A stretch of 64,000 nt of DNA from Rhodospirillales bacterium (lineage in GTDB: Bacteria; Pseudomonadota; Alphaproteobacteria; Rhodospirillales; Casp-alpha2), in NCBI GenBank assembly GCA_021775095.1, contig JAJFII010000070.1:1-64000 (forward strand), in the 5' to 3' direction. Positions 33,459 to 43,260 of this stretch are shown one piece after another; position 1 is the stretch's first letter; the number at the start of each line of letters is the position of its first letter. Below the pieces are notes generated by a model. That model had not been told where the DNA came from and searched no databases. It saw only the letters and a list, made by a program, of their open reading frames with translations. Position numbers and translations under genes: made by a program.

Positions 33459-34310
33459 TTAGTCCCAAATAATATCCAACCCAATATCGACCGCCGGTGC
33501 CCGTTGGGTAATGGCACCAACAGAAATAAAGTCGACGCCGGTTTCGGCGATCGCCCGGATGGTGGTTAAATTCACGCCGCCGGAGGCTTCCAGGGGGATT
33601 TTCCCCTGAATAAGTTGGACCGCCTGGCGCAACTGGTCCGGCGGCATGTTATCCAACAGCAAGGAGTCCGCGCCGGCATAAAAAGCCTCTGTGACCTGAT
33701 CCAGGGTATCGCATTCGGCCTGTATTTTGATGCCGCCAAAATCATGCTGTCTGGCGCTGCGAACGGCCGCGCCAATGGAACCGGCGACGGCGATATGGTT
33801 ATCTTTGATCAGGATCCCGTCGTCCAGACGCATGCGATGATTGGTTCCGCCGCCGCAGCGAACGGCATATTTTGACAGGTTACGGAGCCCGGGCACGGTT
33901 TTACGGGTGTCCAGCAATGTCGCACCCGTTCCAGAAATTTCGCGCACATAAGCCTGGGTGGCGGTGGCGATTCCGGACAGGAATTGGATGGTGTTTAAGG
34001 CTGTGCGTTCTGCAGTTAACAGGCCTTCCGCTGGTCCTTCCAACAGGGCAAGGGGGGTGCCAGACTCGACCAAGGTTCCGTCGGCCTGCAGAATTTCTAC
34101 GGTGGCATCCGGAGCAAGACGATTGACCAACTCCTGGATCACCGGCATGCCAGCGACAACCATGTTTTCACGGGCCGCGATGATGGCTTTCAGTCGGGCA
34201 CCGGCGGGCACCGTCGCACGTGTTGTCAAATCGCCGCGGCCGATGTCTTCGGCGAGGGCAACGTCCACCGCGGCGGAGATGTCCACCGGGTCCACATAAA
34301 GCGTCGTCAT
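33459..34310 (-). CDS. nadC: Quinolinate phosphoribosyltransferase (nicotinate-nucleotide pyrophosphorylase)
   Basis: The 283-residue enzyme shows the NadC motifs: [13 protein letters not shown] near the N terminus, [53 protein letters not shown], and the barrel end [29 protein letters not shown]. It converts quinolinate and PRPP to nicotinate mononucleotide. It follows nadA with a three-base gap, so the two are co-translated. Confidence 0.97.
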   Translation of the reverse strand: [283 protein letters not shown]

Positions 34311-34313
34311 TTT

Positions 34314-35333
34314 TTATTCCGCAGCTTGCGAAGCGGAACTGGCAGGTGCCGGCGGTGACATTTCCAGCATTTTTTCAAGCGGGCGGAGGGCGGCCAGGCG
34401 AAGGGTTTCGGGGATTTCGATTGCCGGGGCTTCATTGACCATGGCGAGATAAAGTTTCTCCAGGGTGTTTAATTCCATAAACGGGCAATTGGCACAATTG
34501 CAACTGCCATCGGCACCGGGCGCTGGAATAAACGTTTTGTCTGGTGATTGTTTTTGCATTTGGTGAATGATGTGCATTTCCGTCGCGATGATGAATTCGC
34601 GCTCCGGTGCCTTGGTAACAAAATCCAGGATTGATCTGGTGGAGCCCACGTGGTCCGCATGTTGCAAGATTCCGTCGTGACATTCCGGGTGGGCGGCAAC
34701 CGGCGCACCCGAATGTTGGCCCTTTAACTTGATCAGTTCGCGCTCGGAAAATTGATCATGGACCACACATACACCGTCCCACAATACCATGTCGCGGCCG
34801 GTTTCCCGGGCGAGCCAGCCGCCGAGGTGGCGATCCGGAGCAAACAGGATCGGTTGCTCCTCGGGGATTTGATCAATGATGTATTTGGCGTTGGATGAGG
34901 TCACGATAATATCGGAATGGGCTTTTACCGCGGCCGAACAGTTAATATAGGTGAGCGACAGGTGGTCCGGGTGTTTTGCACGAAACGCCGCAAATTCCTT
35001 TGGTGGACAGGCATCTTCAAGAGAACAGCCGGCATCGGCATCGGGCAGGACAACCGTTTTATTGGGGCTGAGAATCTTCGCGACTTCGGCCATGAAGCGG
35101 ACGCCGCAAAAAACTATCATGTCGGCGTCGGTCGCCGCAGCGGCGCGTGAAAGGTCCAGGGAATCACCGACGTAATCGGCAATATCCTGCAATTCAGGGT
35201 CTTGGTAATAGTGCGCCAGAATGACGGCATTTTTTTCACGTTTTAAACGTTCGATTTCTGCCCATAAATCAAGGCCGGGATCTAGTCGCGCTTCTGTGAG
35301 GGCATCGGCTGCGGGGAAAACAACGGTATCCAT
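34314..35333 (-). CDS. nadA: Quinolinate synthase
   Basis: The 339-residue protein carries the NadA motifs AVILAHYYQDPELQDIADYVGDSLDLS, CGVRFMAEVAKIL, DAGCSLEDACP and the C-terminal CNCANCPFMELNTLEKL, supplying the three cysteines of the [4Fe-4S] cluster. It condenses iminoaspartate with dihydroxyacetone phosphate. AAGGA stands before the start. The usual third gene, nadB, is not between nadA and nadC or elsewhere in the window. Confidence 0.97.
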   Translation of the reverse strand: MDTVVFPAADALTEARLDPGLDLWAEIERLKREKNAVILAHYYQDPELQDIADYVGDSLDLSRAAAATDADMIVFCGVRFMAEVAKILSPNKTVVLPDADAGCSLEDACPPKEFAAFRAKHPDHLSLTYINCSAAVKAHSDIIVTSSNAKYIIDQIPEEQPILFAPDRHLGGWLARETGRDMVLWDGVCVVHDQFSERELIKLKGQHSGAPVAAHPECHDGILQHADHVGSTRSILDFVTKAPEREFIIATEMHIIHQMQKQSPDKTFIPAPGADGSCNCANCPFMELNTLEKLYLAMVNEAPAIEIPETLRLAALRPLEKMLEMSPPAPASSASQAAE

Positions 35334-35464
35334 GAAAATGATTCCTTCTGTCGAGCATGCGAAAACGACCCTTCATCGTAACACGCCAAGTCATAACAAC
35401 TCCATATATAGTTAAATCCGCCTCAGGCGGCAATCCCTTGTCTTGTAAAGCCGGAGGATCGCTC

Positions 35465-36610
35465 TTAGCTGTCCTTTGTCCCATGTGCCAGGGCCATATA
35501 CTCCGGTGACTGCATTTCCAATAACCTCGATACGGTTCGTTCAAACTCAAACGCCCCGTCACCCTCCGTATAGAGTTCTGTCGGCGCCGCCTCGGCCGCG
35601 CAAATCAGATTGGTCTTGTGGTCATATAAGGCGTCAATCAAGGTGACGAATCGTTTGGCGTAGTCGCGATTTTGGCGGCCTAGTCGGGGAATGCCATCGA
35701 GAATAAGCGTATGAAATGCACTGGCGATCGCCAGATAGTCGCCCGGCCCCAGGGGCTGTTCACACATATCTGCAAATGTTGTAAATCCGACCCCTTCCGC
35801 CGACTGTGCAATTTCGATGGTTCTGCCATTCACATCCAGGATGCGTTTCCTGGGTTCAGTGCCAATCGTCAACGTCCGGAAATCACAGACCAGCTTTTCC
35901 GTTGTTTCCGCATTGGCCGGCGAAAGATAGGCGTCCATTTCCCTGAGCCGCTGTAATCGGTAATCCGTATCAGAATCCAGGTGAATGACATCCATCTTTT
36001 CGTTAAGCATGTCGATGAACGGCAAAAAGCGCTCGCGTTGCAGACCATCCTTATAAAGGTCGTTGGGGTGCCGGTTAGAGGTAGTGACAATAACCACACC
36101 CATCTCAAAAAGCGCTTCGAATAATCGACCCAATATCATTGCATCGCCGATATCGGTGACGTGAAATTCGTCAAAACACAAAAGCCAGGCTTGGTCGACG
36201 ATGACCTTTGCCAAGGCTTTTAAGGGGTCACTGGATTCCGGTACTTTACCCGATTTCTGGGCTTCCCGGAAGGTATGGACGCGACGGTGTACTTCTTGCA
36301 TGAAGGCATGAAAATGCACGTGTTTGCGTTCACTGACATTGGAATGGTCATAAAACAAATCCATTAACATGGTTTTGCCGCGACCGACGCCACCCCACAT
36401 ATAGATGCCCTTGGGTACGGGCCGTCGACGATTGCGAAACGTCAGTCTCGCACGCCAACCTGTCTGGCCCATTTGTTGGCTATACAGGTCCAGTTCCTGG
36501 TGCAGGGTCTGAAGTTGCGAGATCGCCTGTTGTTGGTTGGGGTCGACACGAATTGCGCTTTCGTTAATGAGTTTTTCGTAGGCACCTTGGGGTTCCGTCG
36601 TCACAAACAT
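35465..36610 (-). CDS. zapE: Cell division protein ZapE (AFG1-like ATPase)
   Basis: The 381-residue protein has Walker A GGVGRGKTMLMDLFYD, Walker B LLCFDEFHVTDIGDAMIL, the sensor VTTSNRHPNDLYKDGLQRERFLPFI and the late LGRQNRDYAKRFVTLID block that mark the AFG1/ZapE family. In bacteria ZapE acts at the division ring; mitochondrial relatives help respiratory-complex turnover. The start has only a weak ribosome site (GGGACCTG). The gene follows an SDR gene remnant by 20 bases. Confidence 0.93.
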   Translation of the reverse strand: MFVTTEPQGAYEKLINESAIRVDPNQQQAISQLQTLHQELDLYSQQMGQTGWRARLTFRNRRRPVPKGIYMWGGVGRGKTMLMDLFYDHSNVSERKHVHFHAFMQEVHRRVHTFREAQKSGKVPESSDPLKALAKVIVDQAWLLCFDEFHVTDIGDAMILGRLFEALFEMGVVIVTTSNRHPNDLYKDGLQRERFLPFIDMLNEKMDVIHLDSDTDYRLQRLREMDAYLSPANAETTEKLVCDFRTLTIGTEPRKRILDVNGRTIEIAQSAEGVGFTTFADMCEQPLGPGDYLAIASAFHTLILDGIPRLGRQNRDYAKRFVTLIDALYDHKTNLICAAEAAPTELYTEGDGAFEFERTVSRLLEMQSPEYMALAHGTKDS

Positions 36611-36630
36611 CGATTGTCAGGTCCCATCGG

Positions 36631-36717
36631 TTAAACGGCACCAGCGCCGGCGGCTTGCAGGCAAATTTTGGTACCAATGCCGCGACCGCCACCGGTTACA
36701 ATGACGGATCGTCTCAT
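36631..36717 (-). pseudogene. N-terminal remnant of a short-chain dehydrogenase/reductase gene
   Basis: A 28-codon frame begins with ATG (36717) overlapping the stop of the upstream dehydrogenase gene (ATGA) and encodes MRRSVIVTGGGRGIGTKIC, then ends in AGAGAV and TAA. VTGGGRGIG is the SDR cofactor-binding motif in exactly the place where an SDR begins, and the following helix fits too. An intact SDR has about 250 residues; here zapE follows 20 bases later. The simplest reading is an internal deletion that removed nine tenths of the gene. A sequencing frameshift is less likely, because there is no room for the rest. Confidence 0.8.
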
Positions 36718-38126
36718 TTAGGGACGGCTTTCGCTTTGGTCGTAGCCGGAGGTGTTTTTTTTGCCGGTGTTGTGGGTTTCGGAAGCACTGTGGCTTCCAT
36801 TTCCCGACGGGTCCTGTAAGCCAGTGAGTTTTTGATCTCGTCACTGACCTCGACATCCGACCAGGTGATAATTTGCCCTTCTTTAACGGCCGCCGCGAGC
36901 TTGACGCCGTGTGCCAAACCAATGGGGATGGCGTCCAGACTAAGTGAGTCGTTGGCAACCATCAGCCGCCCCCAAACCGTAAATCCGCCTTCGCCGTCGA
37001 GCATCTCGCCGGCCCGCAAATCGCGTTTGGCGGTGGCAACCACATCGCCGCGAAAGGCATCTGCAGTTCCCGTTGGTTGGTGTAACAGGGCGGCGTAGGC
37101 AACGCTGATTCCCAGTTCCAATCCGATTAAATGGTAGGGCCGCCATAGGGCCGAGTAGGTTCCGCTGGCATCAGTGATCAATCCGTAATCGGCAAAACAG
37201 TTTTTCACATAATCCGTTGGCGCTTCAAAAGTCACGTAAACGCCCCAACGCAAATCATTTTCCAGGTCATTGCCATCCCGACCCCGGCTGGAAACGACCT
37301 CCACCTGACCTTTGTGGTGTAGCGTTCCGCCGTCCGTATCGGGAATCAATTGTGATGCCAGATCGCCGACTTCACAGGCGGGAAACGTCAAACCACCGGG
37401 TGCGGGCATCAGTCCGGTCGCGTTGGCAACCGCCGCCATTTCGATCCCTGACTTGGTACCATCTAAAAACGAATTGAACATTTTTCCGTTCATGCCACTT
37501 TCTTTCGCCCGCTCAGGGCTGATGCCGTAGTGGCTCCATACGGTGTCCGGTGTAGAGGCATGAAATTCAGGTTGGTAGAGGGTCCCCTTGCCGGCCGAGA
37601 CCACCTCAAGACCAATAGAACGGACCCAATCGACCTGCTCGCAAATCAACGCCGGCTGGTCGCCATAGGCCATGGTGTAGATGACGCCGGCCTGTCGGGC
37701 TTTAACCGCCAGCAAAGGCCCGCACAGGACGTCAGCCTCGACATTCACCATGACCACATGGCGACCCCGGTTAATGGCGGCCAGGGCATGACGAACCCCT
37801 GCTTCCGGAACGCCGGTGGCCTCAACCACCACATCAACACCGCCGGCTTGAATGAGTTTGTCCGTATCTTCGGTCAAAAAAGTTGTGCCGTGGGCCAGGG
37901 CCTTGGCCGCAGACGTTGCCGAATATTGTTCTTCCGACCAACCGGTGGCGGCCAGGGCCGATGCCGTCCGTTGTTTCGACAGGTCAGAGATGCCCAGAAT
38001 ATGGATCCCCGGTGTCGTTCGTGCCTGGCTTAAAAACATCGTGCCAAATTTTCCGGCACCAATAACAACGACGCGAATCGGTTTGCCGGTTTCAGCTCGG
38101 GCTTTGAGTAGTCGGTGAATATTCAT
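36714..38126 (-). CDS. Homoserine dehydrogenase-like NAD(P) oxidoreductase with SAF domain (COG4091 type)
   Basis: The 470-residue protein starts with a Rossmann domain (VVVIGAGKFGTMFLSQ near 20-35; VVVEATGVPEAGVRHALAAI), followed by a homoserine-dehydrogenase-like part (VNVEADVLCGPLLA) and a C-terminal SAF-like region (KRDLRAGEMLDGEGGFTVWG, about 370-390). COG4091 members act on sugar-acid or related metabolites in several pathways; the substrate here cannot be told. The last 22 residues form a basic Lys/Pro/Thr tail. The stop overlaps the ATG of an SDR remnant, so a two-gene oxidoreductase operon once existed. Confidence 0.85.
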   Translation of the reverse strand: MNIHRLLKARAETGKPIRVVVIGAGKFGTMFLSQARTTPGIHILGISDLSKQRTASALAATGWSEEQYSATSAAKALAHGTTFLTEDTDKLIQAGGVDVVVEATGVPEAGVRHALAAINRGRHVVMVNVEADVLCGPLLAVKARQAGVIYTMAYGDQPALICEQVDWVRSIGLEVVSAGKGTLYQPEFHASTPDTVWSHYGISPERAKESGMNGKMFNSFLDGTKSGIEMAAVANATGLMPAPGGLTFPACEVGDLASQLIPDTDGGTLHHKGQVEVVSSRGRDGNDLENDLRWGVYVTFEAPTDYVKNCFADYGLITDASGTYSALWRPYHLIGLELGISVAYAALLHQPTGTADAFRGDVVATAKRDLRAGEMLDGEGGFTVWGRLMVANDSLSLDAIPIGLAHGVKLAAAVKEGQIITWSDVEVSDEIKNSLAYRTRREMEATVLPKPTTPAKKTPPATTKAKAVPK

Positions 38127-38390
38127 CTGTTACGCTTAAATACTGGTTATTAAAATCAGACAGAACCCATTCCTGACTCCAGAAAAAGGAACCTGATCTG
38201 TATCCTTAACCCAAGCGTCAGCAATCTAAAAGGAAAAGTGTATTTGGTAGCGAATATTGCGTGCTGTTCGACGGCGATGATTCTCCACAGAAGAGCGACG
38301 ACGGGCAACCGCCGAAGCGTTTCCAGCTCTTACCAACACCCGTTCGGGTGATTGTGAAACCCGTCCTGTGACAGGATCCGAAGCATCGGC

Positions 38391-39023
38391 CTATGGGGCG
38401 TCTGGAATGCCGGCAGCCATCTCTTCGGCAACTTCAGTCGACCCCTTGTCCTGCATTTTACGTAAACCCGATATGGCAGATTTTTGTACTTCCAGGGGTT
38501 TGTTCTGGCTCATTTTCCGTTTGCCTTCAATTCGCTCGATCGGAATTTCAAAGGCAACAATTCCCTTGAGCAGGCCGCGCAGAACCCGCTGATCCATCCT
38601 GTCGATTGTCCAGTTTCCCGTCGCTTCGGTTTCGTAGCTTTGGGTCAGGTTGTGCAACAGCGCGAGCACTGCATCCGGTTCTTCGATCAGCAAAGGCCGA
38701 CCGTAGGCATGTACGGCAACATAGTTCCAAGTCGGGACAGCGTTCGTCGATTGCAGCCAATTGGGTGTTATGTAGGCGTTGATGCCGGTAAAAATTGCCA
38801 AAGACGGTCGGTTTACATCGAAAAATTTCCAGTGCTCATTGGCCCGGGCCACATGGCCATAAAGCGTGCCGTAGGGACCTTTATCCGGGTCAAAATACAG
38901 GGGCAGATGGCTGGCGTAGGGAGATCCGTCCACCGACGTCACCAACGTCGCAAAACTTGCTGAACGCATATATTTGGCAAGGCTGGCCATTTCGTCGACA
39001 CAAAAGTGTTTGGGTAGGTACAC
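38391..39023 (-). CDS. PaiB-like FMN-binding protein, GTG start
   Basis: The 210-residue protein matches the PaiB family (FMN-binding split barrel): MYLPKHFCVDEMASLAKYM, SHLPLYFD, YGHVARANEHWK, and the TWNYVAVHAYGRPLLIEE segment. The start is GTG at 39023, fixed by the conserved MY-x-P opening and by AGGA upstream. In Bacillus, PaiB is linked to sporulation and protease control; elsewhere the role is unclear, and 'transcriptional regulator' is an inherited name. Its C-terminal 30 residues are outside the family core. Confidence 0.88.
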   Translation of the reverse strand: MYLPKHFCVDEMASLAKYMRSASFATLVTSVDGSPYASHLPLYFDPDKGPYGTLYGHVARANEHWKFFDVNRPSLAIFTGINAYITPNWLQSTNAVPTWNYVAVHAYGRPLLIEEPDAVLALLHNLTQSYETEATGNWTIDRMDQRVLRGLLKGIVAFEIPIERIEGKRKMSQNKPLEVQKSAISGLRKMQDKGSTEVAEEMAAGIPDAP

Positions 39024-39248
39024 CGTTCAATCCTCGTTCTTGTTACCAGGGCGCAGATTACGTGAGTTTTGGTTCGATCAAAAGAGCCGAAAACAAGTAA
39101 TTAATGGAGCCATTATATGTAAATGTGGCCGCCGGGAAGGCGGAATACGGCAAAACGTGTCTGACGCGGTCCGGGATCACGCGCCCGATGGGTGGCGTAA
39201 GCAATTTTTGTCGGGTGGTATCCGGGATCCCTGGAATTAACCAGGTGT

Positions 39249-40025
39249 TCAGGCCCGCCGCAGCATTGCCGATTTGATTTCTGCGATGGCCTGACCCGGA
39301 TTCAGGTTTTTTGGGCAGGTGTTGGTGCAGTTCATGATTGTGTGGCAACGATAGAGACGGAACGGGTCATTGAGGTTATCGAGGCGTTTGCCCATGGCTT
39401 CATCGCGACTGTCGGCGATCCAGCGGTAGGCCTGCAAAAGGACTGCCGGGCCTAAATAACGGTCACCGTTCCACCAATAACTTGGGCAACTGGTCTGGCA
39501 GCAAAAACACAATATACATTCCCACAGGCCATCGAGTTTTTCGCGTTCCTGGGGGCTTTGTAAGCGTTCTCGATTGGGCGCGGGGGTCTCGGCCTGCAAC
39601 CAGGGTTCGATGGAGCGGTACTGGGAATAGGGCCCGTTTAGGTCGGGCACCAAATCTTTAATCACCGGCATATGCGGCAGCGGGAACACTTTAATATCAC
39701 CGTCAATTTCGGAAATCGACTTGGTGCAGGCCAGGGTATTGGTTCCGTCAATGTTAAAAGCGCAGGATCCACACACACCCTCCCGGCAGGACCGCCGGAA
39801 AGTCAGAGTGGAATCCATTTCATTTTTAATTTTAATCAGGCCGTCCAGGACCATGGGTCCACATTTATCCAGATCGACCTCAAAGCTATCAATGCGCGGG
39901 TTGTCGCCGCTATCCGGATCATACCGATAGACCCGAAATTTTTTGATGTTGGTCGCTCCCTCAGGCGCGGCAACCGTTTTGCCGTCGCTGTAGGTGGAGT
40001 TTGCGGGGAGTGAAAGTTCAACCAT
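39249..40025 (-). CDS. sdhB: Succinate dehydrogenase iron-sulfur subunit
   Basis: The 258-residue subunit has the [2Fe-2S] domain ([22 protein letters not shown]) and the cluster-binding motifs [12 protein letters not shown] and [18 protein letters not shown] for the [4Fe-4S] and [3Fe-4S] centres. It carries electrons from SdhA to quinone. It is the last gene of sdhCDAB, with AAGGA before the start and 23 bases after sdhA. Confidence 0.99.
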   Translation of the reverse strand: MVELSLPANSTYSDGKTVAAPEGATNIKKFRVYRYDPDSGDNPRIDSFEVDLDKCGPMVLDGLIKIKNEMDSTLTFRRSCREGVCGSCAFNIDGTNTLACTKSISEIDGDIKVFPLPHMPVIKDLVPDLNGPYSQYRSIEPWLQAETPAPNRERLQSPQEREKLDGLWECILCFCCQTSCPSYWWNGDRYLGPAVLLQAYRWIADSRDEAMGKRLDNLNDPFRLYRCHTIMNCTNTCPKNLNPGQAIAEIKSAMLRRA

Positions 40026-40048
40026 CTTTAAATCCTTAATATCCCGGC

Positions 40049-41839
40049 TTAATAGACCCGCGCACGCGGTTCGATATATTCGACTTCATCGGTTAGCGTA
40101 TAATCGTGAACCGGTCGATAATTCAAATCGACTTTGCCTTTTTCATCAATCCAGGCAAGCGTATGTTTCATCCAGTTTTCGTCGTCGCGGTCCGGATAAT
40201 CCTCATGGGCATGGGCACCCCGGCTTTCGTGCCGCGCTTCAGCCGAATGAAGCGTCGTTGACGCGCTGATCATCAGATTTTCCAACTCCAGTGCCTCGAG
40301 CAGATCGGAATTCCAAATCATCGAACGGTCGGTAACGGATAGATCGGACATTTGCTGCCAAACCGCATCAATTTTTGTGCAACCCTCGGTCAGGACTTCC
40401 GATGTTCGGAATACGGCGGCGTTGTTTTGCATGATGCGCTGCATGTCGAGACGAATTTCTGAAACTTTAGAGCCGCCTTTGGCGTGGCGCAATCGATCAA
40501 GGCGATCCAGGGCGGCGTCTGCGCAGCCCTGGCGGAAGGGGCGCAGGGAGTCGCCGGGATTAACAAGTTCACGGGCCCGAATGGCTGCGGCCCTGCCAAA
40601 AACCACCAGATCCAGCAGCGAATTGGTGCCCAGACGATTGGCGCCATGGACCGAGGCCGATGCACATTCACCAATCGCCATCAAACCCGGTGCAACGGCA
40701 TTTGGGTCGTCCACCGTCGGACGCAAAACCTCCGTCCGGTAATTGGTCGGAATGCCGCCCATGTTGTAGTGAACGGTTGGAAGTACGGGAATGGGTTCTT
40801 TGGTGGCGTCGACGCCGGCGAAGATCCGTGCGGATTCGGTGATCCCGGGAAGCCTTTGGTTTAAGGTTTCAGGACCCAGGTGCTCCAGGTGCAAGTGGAT
40901 ATGATCGCCGTCGTCACCAATGCCGCGGCCTTCGCGAATTTCAACGGTCATGGAGCGGCTGACCACATCACGGCTTGCCAGATCCTTGGCGGTCGGCGCG
41001 TAACGTTCCATAAAGCGCTCGCCCTGGGAATTGGTCAGGTAACCGCCTTCACCCCGCGCACCCTCGGTAATCAGGCACCCGGACCCATAAATGCCGGTCG
41101 GATGAAATTGTACAAATTCCTGGTCCTGCAGCGGCAAACCGGCACGGGCAACCATGGCGTTGCCATCGCCGGTGCAGGTATGGGCGGACGTGCAGGAAAA
41201 ATAAGACCGTCCCGACCCGCCCGTCGCCATCACAACCATGTTTGCGCGGAACACATGAAGGGTGCCGTCATCCATATTCCAGGCAACTACACCTTCACAG
41301 GTGCCGTCCTCGCCCATAATCAAATCAAGGGCGATATATTCAACATAAAACTCCGCGTCATGGCGAAGGCTTTGCTGGTACAAGGTGTGGAGAATGGCAT
41401 GGCCCGTGCGGTCCGCTGCGGCACAGGCACGCTGCACCGGCGCTTCGCCGAAATTGCGCATATGACCGCCGAACGGACGTTGATAGATCCTACCGTCGTC
41501 CGTTCGCGAAAACGGAACCCCATAATGTTCCAGTTCGACGACCGCCGGAACCGCCTCGCGGCACATATACTCGATGGCATCCTGGTCACCCAGCCAATCG
41601 GCGCCTTTAACCGTATCGTACATGTGCCATTCCCAGTGGTCTTCCGCCATATTTCCAAGCGCCGCACTGATCCCGCCCTGGGCAGCAACCGTGTGTGAGC
41701 GGGTTGGGAAGACTTTGGTAATGCAGGCTGTTTTCAGACCGGAAATGGCCATTCCGAAGGTCGCACGCAGACCGGCACCACCGGCACCAACGACAATAAC
41801 ATCGTATTTGTGATCAATAATTTCGTAGGCAGAAGACAT
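40049..41839 (-). CDS. sdhA: Succinate dehydrogenase flavoprotein subunit
   Basis: The 596-residue flavoprotein has FAD-binding [31 protein letters not shown] with the histidine that binds FAD covalently, [21 protein letters not shown] and the C-terminal [18 protein letters not shown]. It oxidises succinate to fumarate. It starts four bases after the sdhD stop, consistent with coupled translation. Length and motifs are normal. Confidence 0.99.
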   Translation of the reverse strand: MSSAYEIIDHKYDVIVVGAGGAGLRATFGMAISGLKTACITKVFPTRSHTVAAQGGISAALGNMAEDHWEWHMYDTVKGADWLGDQDAIEYMCREAVPAVVELEHYGVPFSRTDDGRIYQRPFGGHMRNFGEAPVQRACAAADRTGHAILHTLYQQSLRHDAEFYVEYIALDLIMGEDGTCEGVVAWNMDDGTLHVFRANMVVMATGGSGRSYFSCTSAHTCTGDGNAMVARAGLPLQDQEFVQFHPTGIYGSGCLITEGARGEGGYLTNSQGERFMERYAPTAKDLASRDVVSRSMTVEIREGRGIGDDGDHIHLHLEHLGPETLNQRLPGITESARIFAGVDATKEPIPVLPTVHYNMGGIPTNYRTEVLRPTVDDPNAVAPGLMAIGECASASVHGANRLGTNSLLDLVVFGRAAAIRARELVNPGDSLRPFRQGCADAALDRLDRLRHAKGGSKVSEIRLDMQRIMQNNAAVFRTSEVLTEGCTKIDAVWQQMSDLSVTDRSMIWNSDLLEALELENLMISASTTLHSAEARHESRGAHAHEDYPDRDDENWMKHTLAWIDEKGKVDLNYRPVHDYTLTDEVEYIEPRARVY

Positions 41840-41843
41840 AGGT

Positions 41844-42227
41844 TTAAGAGCCCCCGAAGGTCAGCCGTAAGATGGCGAATATACTGGACGCACCAAAAAA
41901 GATGGCACCGAATTTTATCAAAATGAGCAGGGCAATCTTAGGTCCTTCTCCATGGATGTAGTCCTCGACGACCACTTGCAAACCAAGTTGGCCGTGATGA
42001 TAGATCGTAATCACCAACAAAATAAGAAGTACCGGATTGCCGTGTTCGCCGACCCAGGTAACAAATTCCGCGTGACTAGCCCCGGTCAGCTGAACGGCGG
42101 AATAAACAAACCATAAGCTCAAAGGCAACAGGGCGATGCCGGTCAGGCGCTGCATCCACCAATGGCCAAATCCATCATTGCTTGAGCCGAGGCCGCGGGC
42201 CCTGCCCAAAGGGGATCGCATATCCAT
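41844..42227 (-). CDS. sdhD: Succinate dehydrogenase membrane anchor subunit
   Basis: The 127-residue protein has three membrane helices and the haem-side motif [20 protein letters not shown], typical of SdhD. It starts [27 protein letters not shown]. The ATG at 42227 overlaps the sdhC stop (TGATG), which fixes the start; an open frame further upstream overlaps sdhC and is not used. Confidence 0.95.
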   Translation of the reverse strand: MDMRSPLGRARGLGSSNDGFGHWWMQRLTGIALLPLSLWFVYSAVQLTGASHAEFVTWVGEHGNPVLLILLVITIYHHGQLGLQVVVEDYIHGEGPKIALLILIKFGAIFFGASSIFAILRLTFGGS

Positions 42228-42622
42228 CAGACATCTCCCAACAGGGCATAACCGGCAAACCAGGTCAGCAAAGTCAAAACGATGGAAAACACGACGACCG
42301 CAATGCCCGTTGTCCGGACCTGGGACAGCGCAAACCCCTTGCCAAAGTCCCATCCCAGGTGGCGCACGCCATTTCCCAGATGAAAATAAAGGGAAAAAGT
42401 CAGACCCAACAGAACCAACCGACCCAACCACGATCCCATAAACGATTGCGCCGCCTGAAACGCCTCAGGACCGTAGGTCGCTGAAATCAGCCAGTAGGAG
42501 AGCACAAGGGCACCAATGGTCAGAGCAATCCCCGTCATACGATGGGTAATCGACAAAACCGAGGTAATTTGTTTTTTGTAAATTTGCAGATGCGGCGACA
42601 GGGGCCGGTTTTGCGCTGCCAT
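42227..42622 (-). CDS. sdhC: Succinate dehydrogenase cytochrome b556 subunit
   Basis: The 131-residue protein has the SdhC signature NRPLSPHLQIYKKQITSVLSITHRMTGIAL and the haem-binding HLGNGVRHLGWDFG, with three membrane helices. It is the first gene of the operon, with GAGGTC before the start. Together with SdhD it forms the quinone and haem site of complex II. Confidence 0.97.
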   Translation of the reverse strand: MAAQNRPLSPHLQIYKKQITSVLSITHRMTGIALTIGALVLSYWLISATYGPEAFQAAQSFMGSWLGRLVLLGLTFSLYFHLGNGVRHLGWDFGKGFALSQVRTTGIAVVVFSIVLTLLTWFAGYALLGDV

Positions 42623-42852
42623 GGGGTCAGACCTCGTCCATGTTGTTTTTTGGGGGCTTTCTTCGCCCCTTCAATTGTTAATTGGTATACATCCGACGGT
42701 ATGAAGTCAACGTTCGCAGGTGCGAAAATTACCCCGGTTGTAAAGCCTAGAGGGCGGGCCCAATGGTCCGTGCCAGCAGCGTTTTGCCTGGCAAACGGTG
42801 GATAGGAGGACTGACGTTAAGCCAAGAATTACGGATATTTGTAACAGGTCAC

Positions 42853-42901
42853 TGTGGATAAGGTGTGGGCATTATGTGCATAGACCGCCAAGTTACCCAC
42901 A
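42853..42901. promoter_or_regulatory. Pair of DnaA-box-like sites upstream of sdhC
   Basis: TGTGGATAA (42853-42861) is a perfect TTATCCACA DnaA box on the minus strand, and TTACCCACA (42893-42901) is a one-mismatch box on the plus strand, 31 bases away and in the opposite orientation. They lie 230 bases in front of sdhC. Confidence 0.35.
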
Positions 42902-43260
42902 GAAAAAGTCAGTTACCCCCATGATTCCACATTGTCTGATGCGGCAGAATTAAAGCATTGTTGGCGGGTACGAAAGAGTGCCGTATTCGGGTTGTTAGGT
43001 TCTGGTGGTGTTGCTCCACAGCGACAGGACAAGAACAGAGCGGGGTCGTCTCCAAGGCATTTAGTCGAATAATCTGGTGTTAGGCCCGTTATTCGGTTCG
43101 GATCGCCAATACCCAATGCCGCTTGCGGTGCGGGTTTGGCAGTTTGTGCGGTTCGCACAACAACGGTTACCAGCGGATGATCTCTGCCCAGGGTGCATCT
43201 CAGGAAATCGTTGGTGAAACGCAAAAAGCTCTTTTGTGTGCGGGGCCTGGCCGGCTCCAA

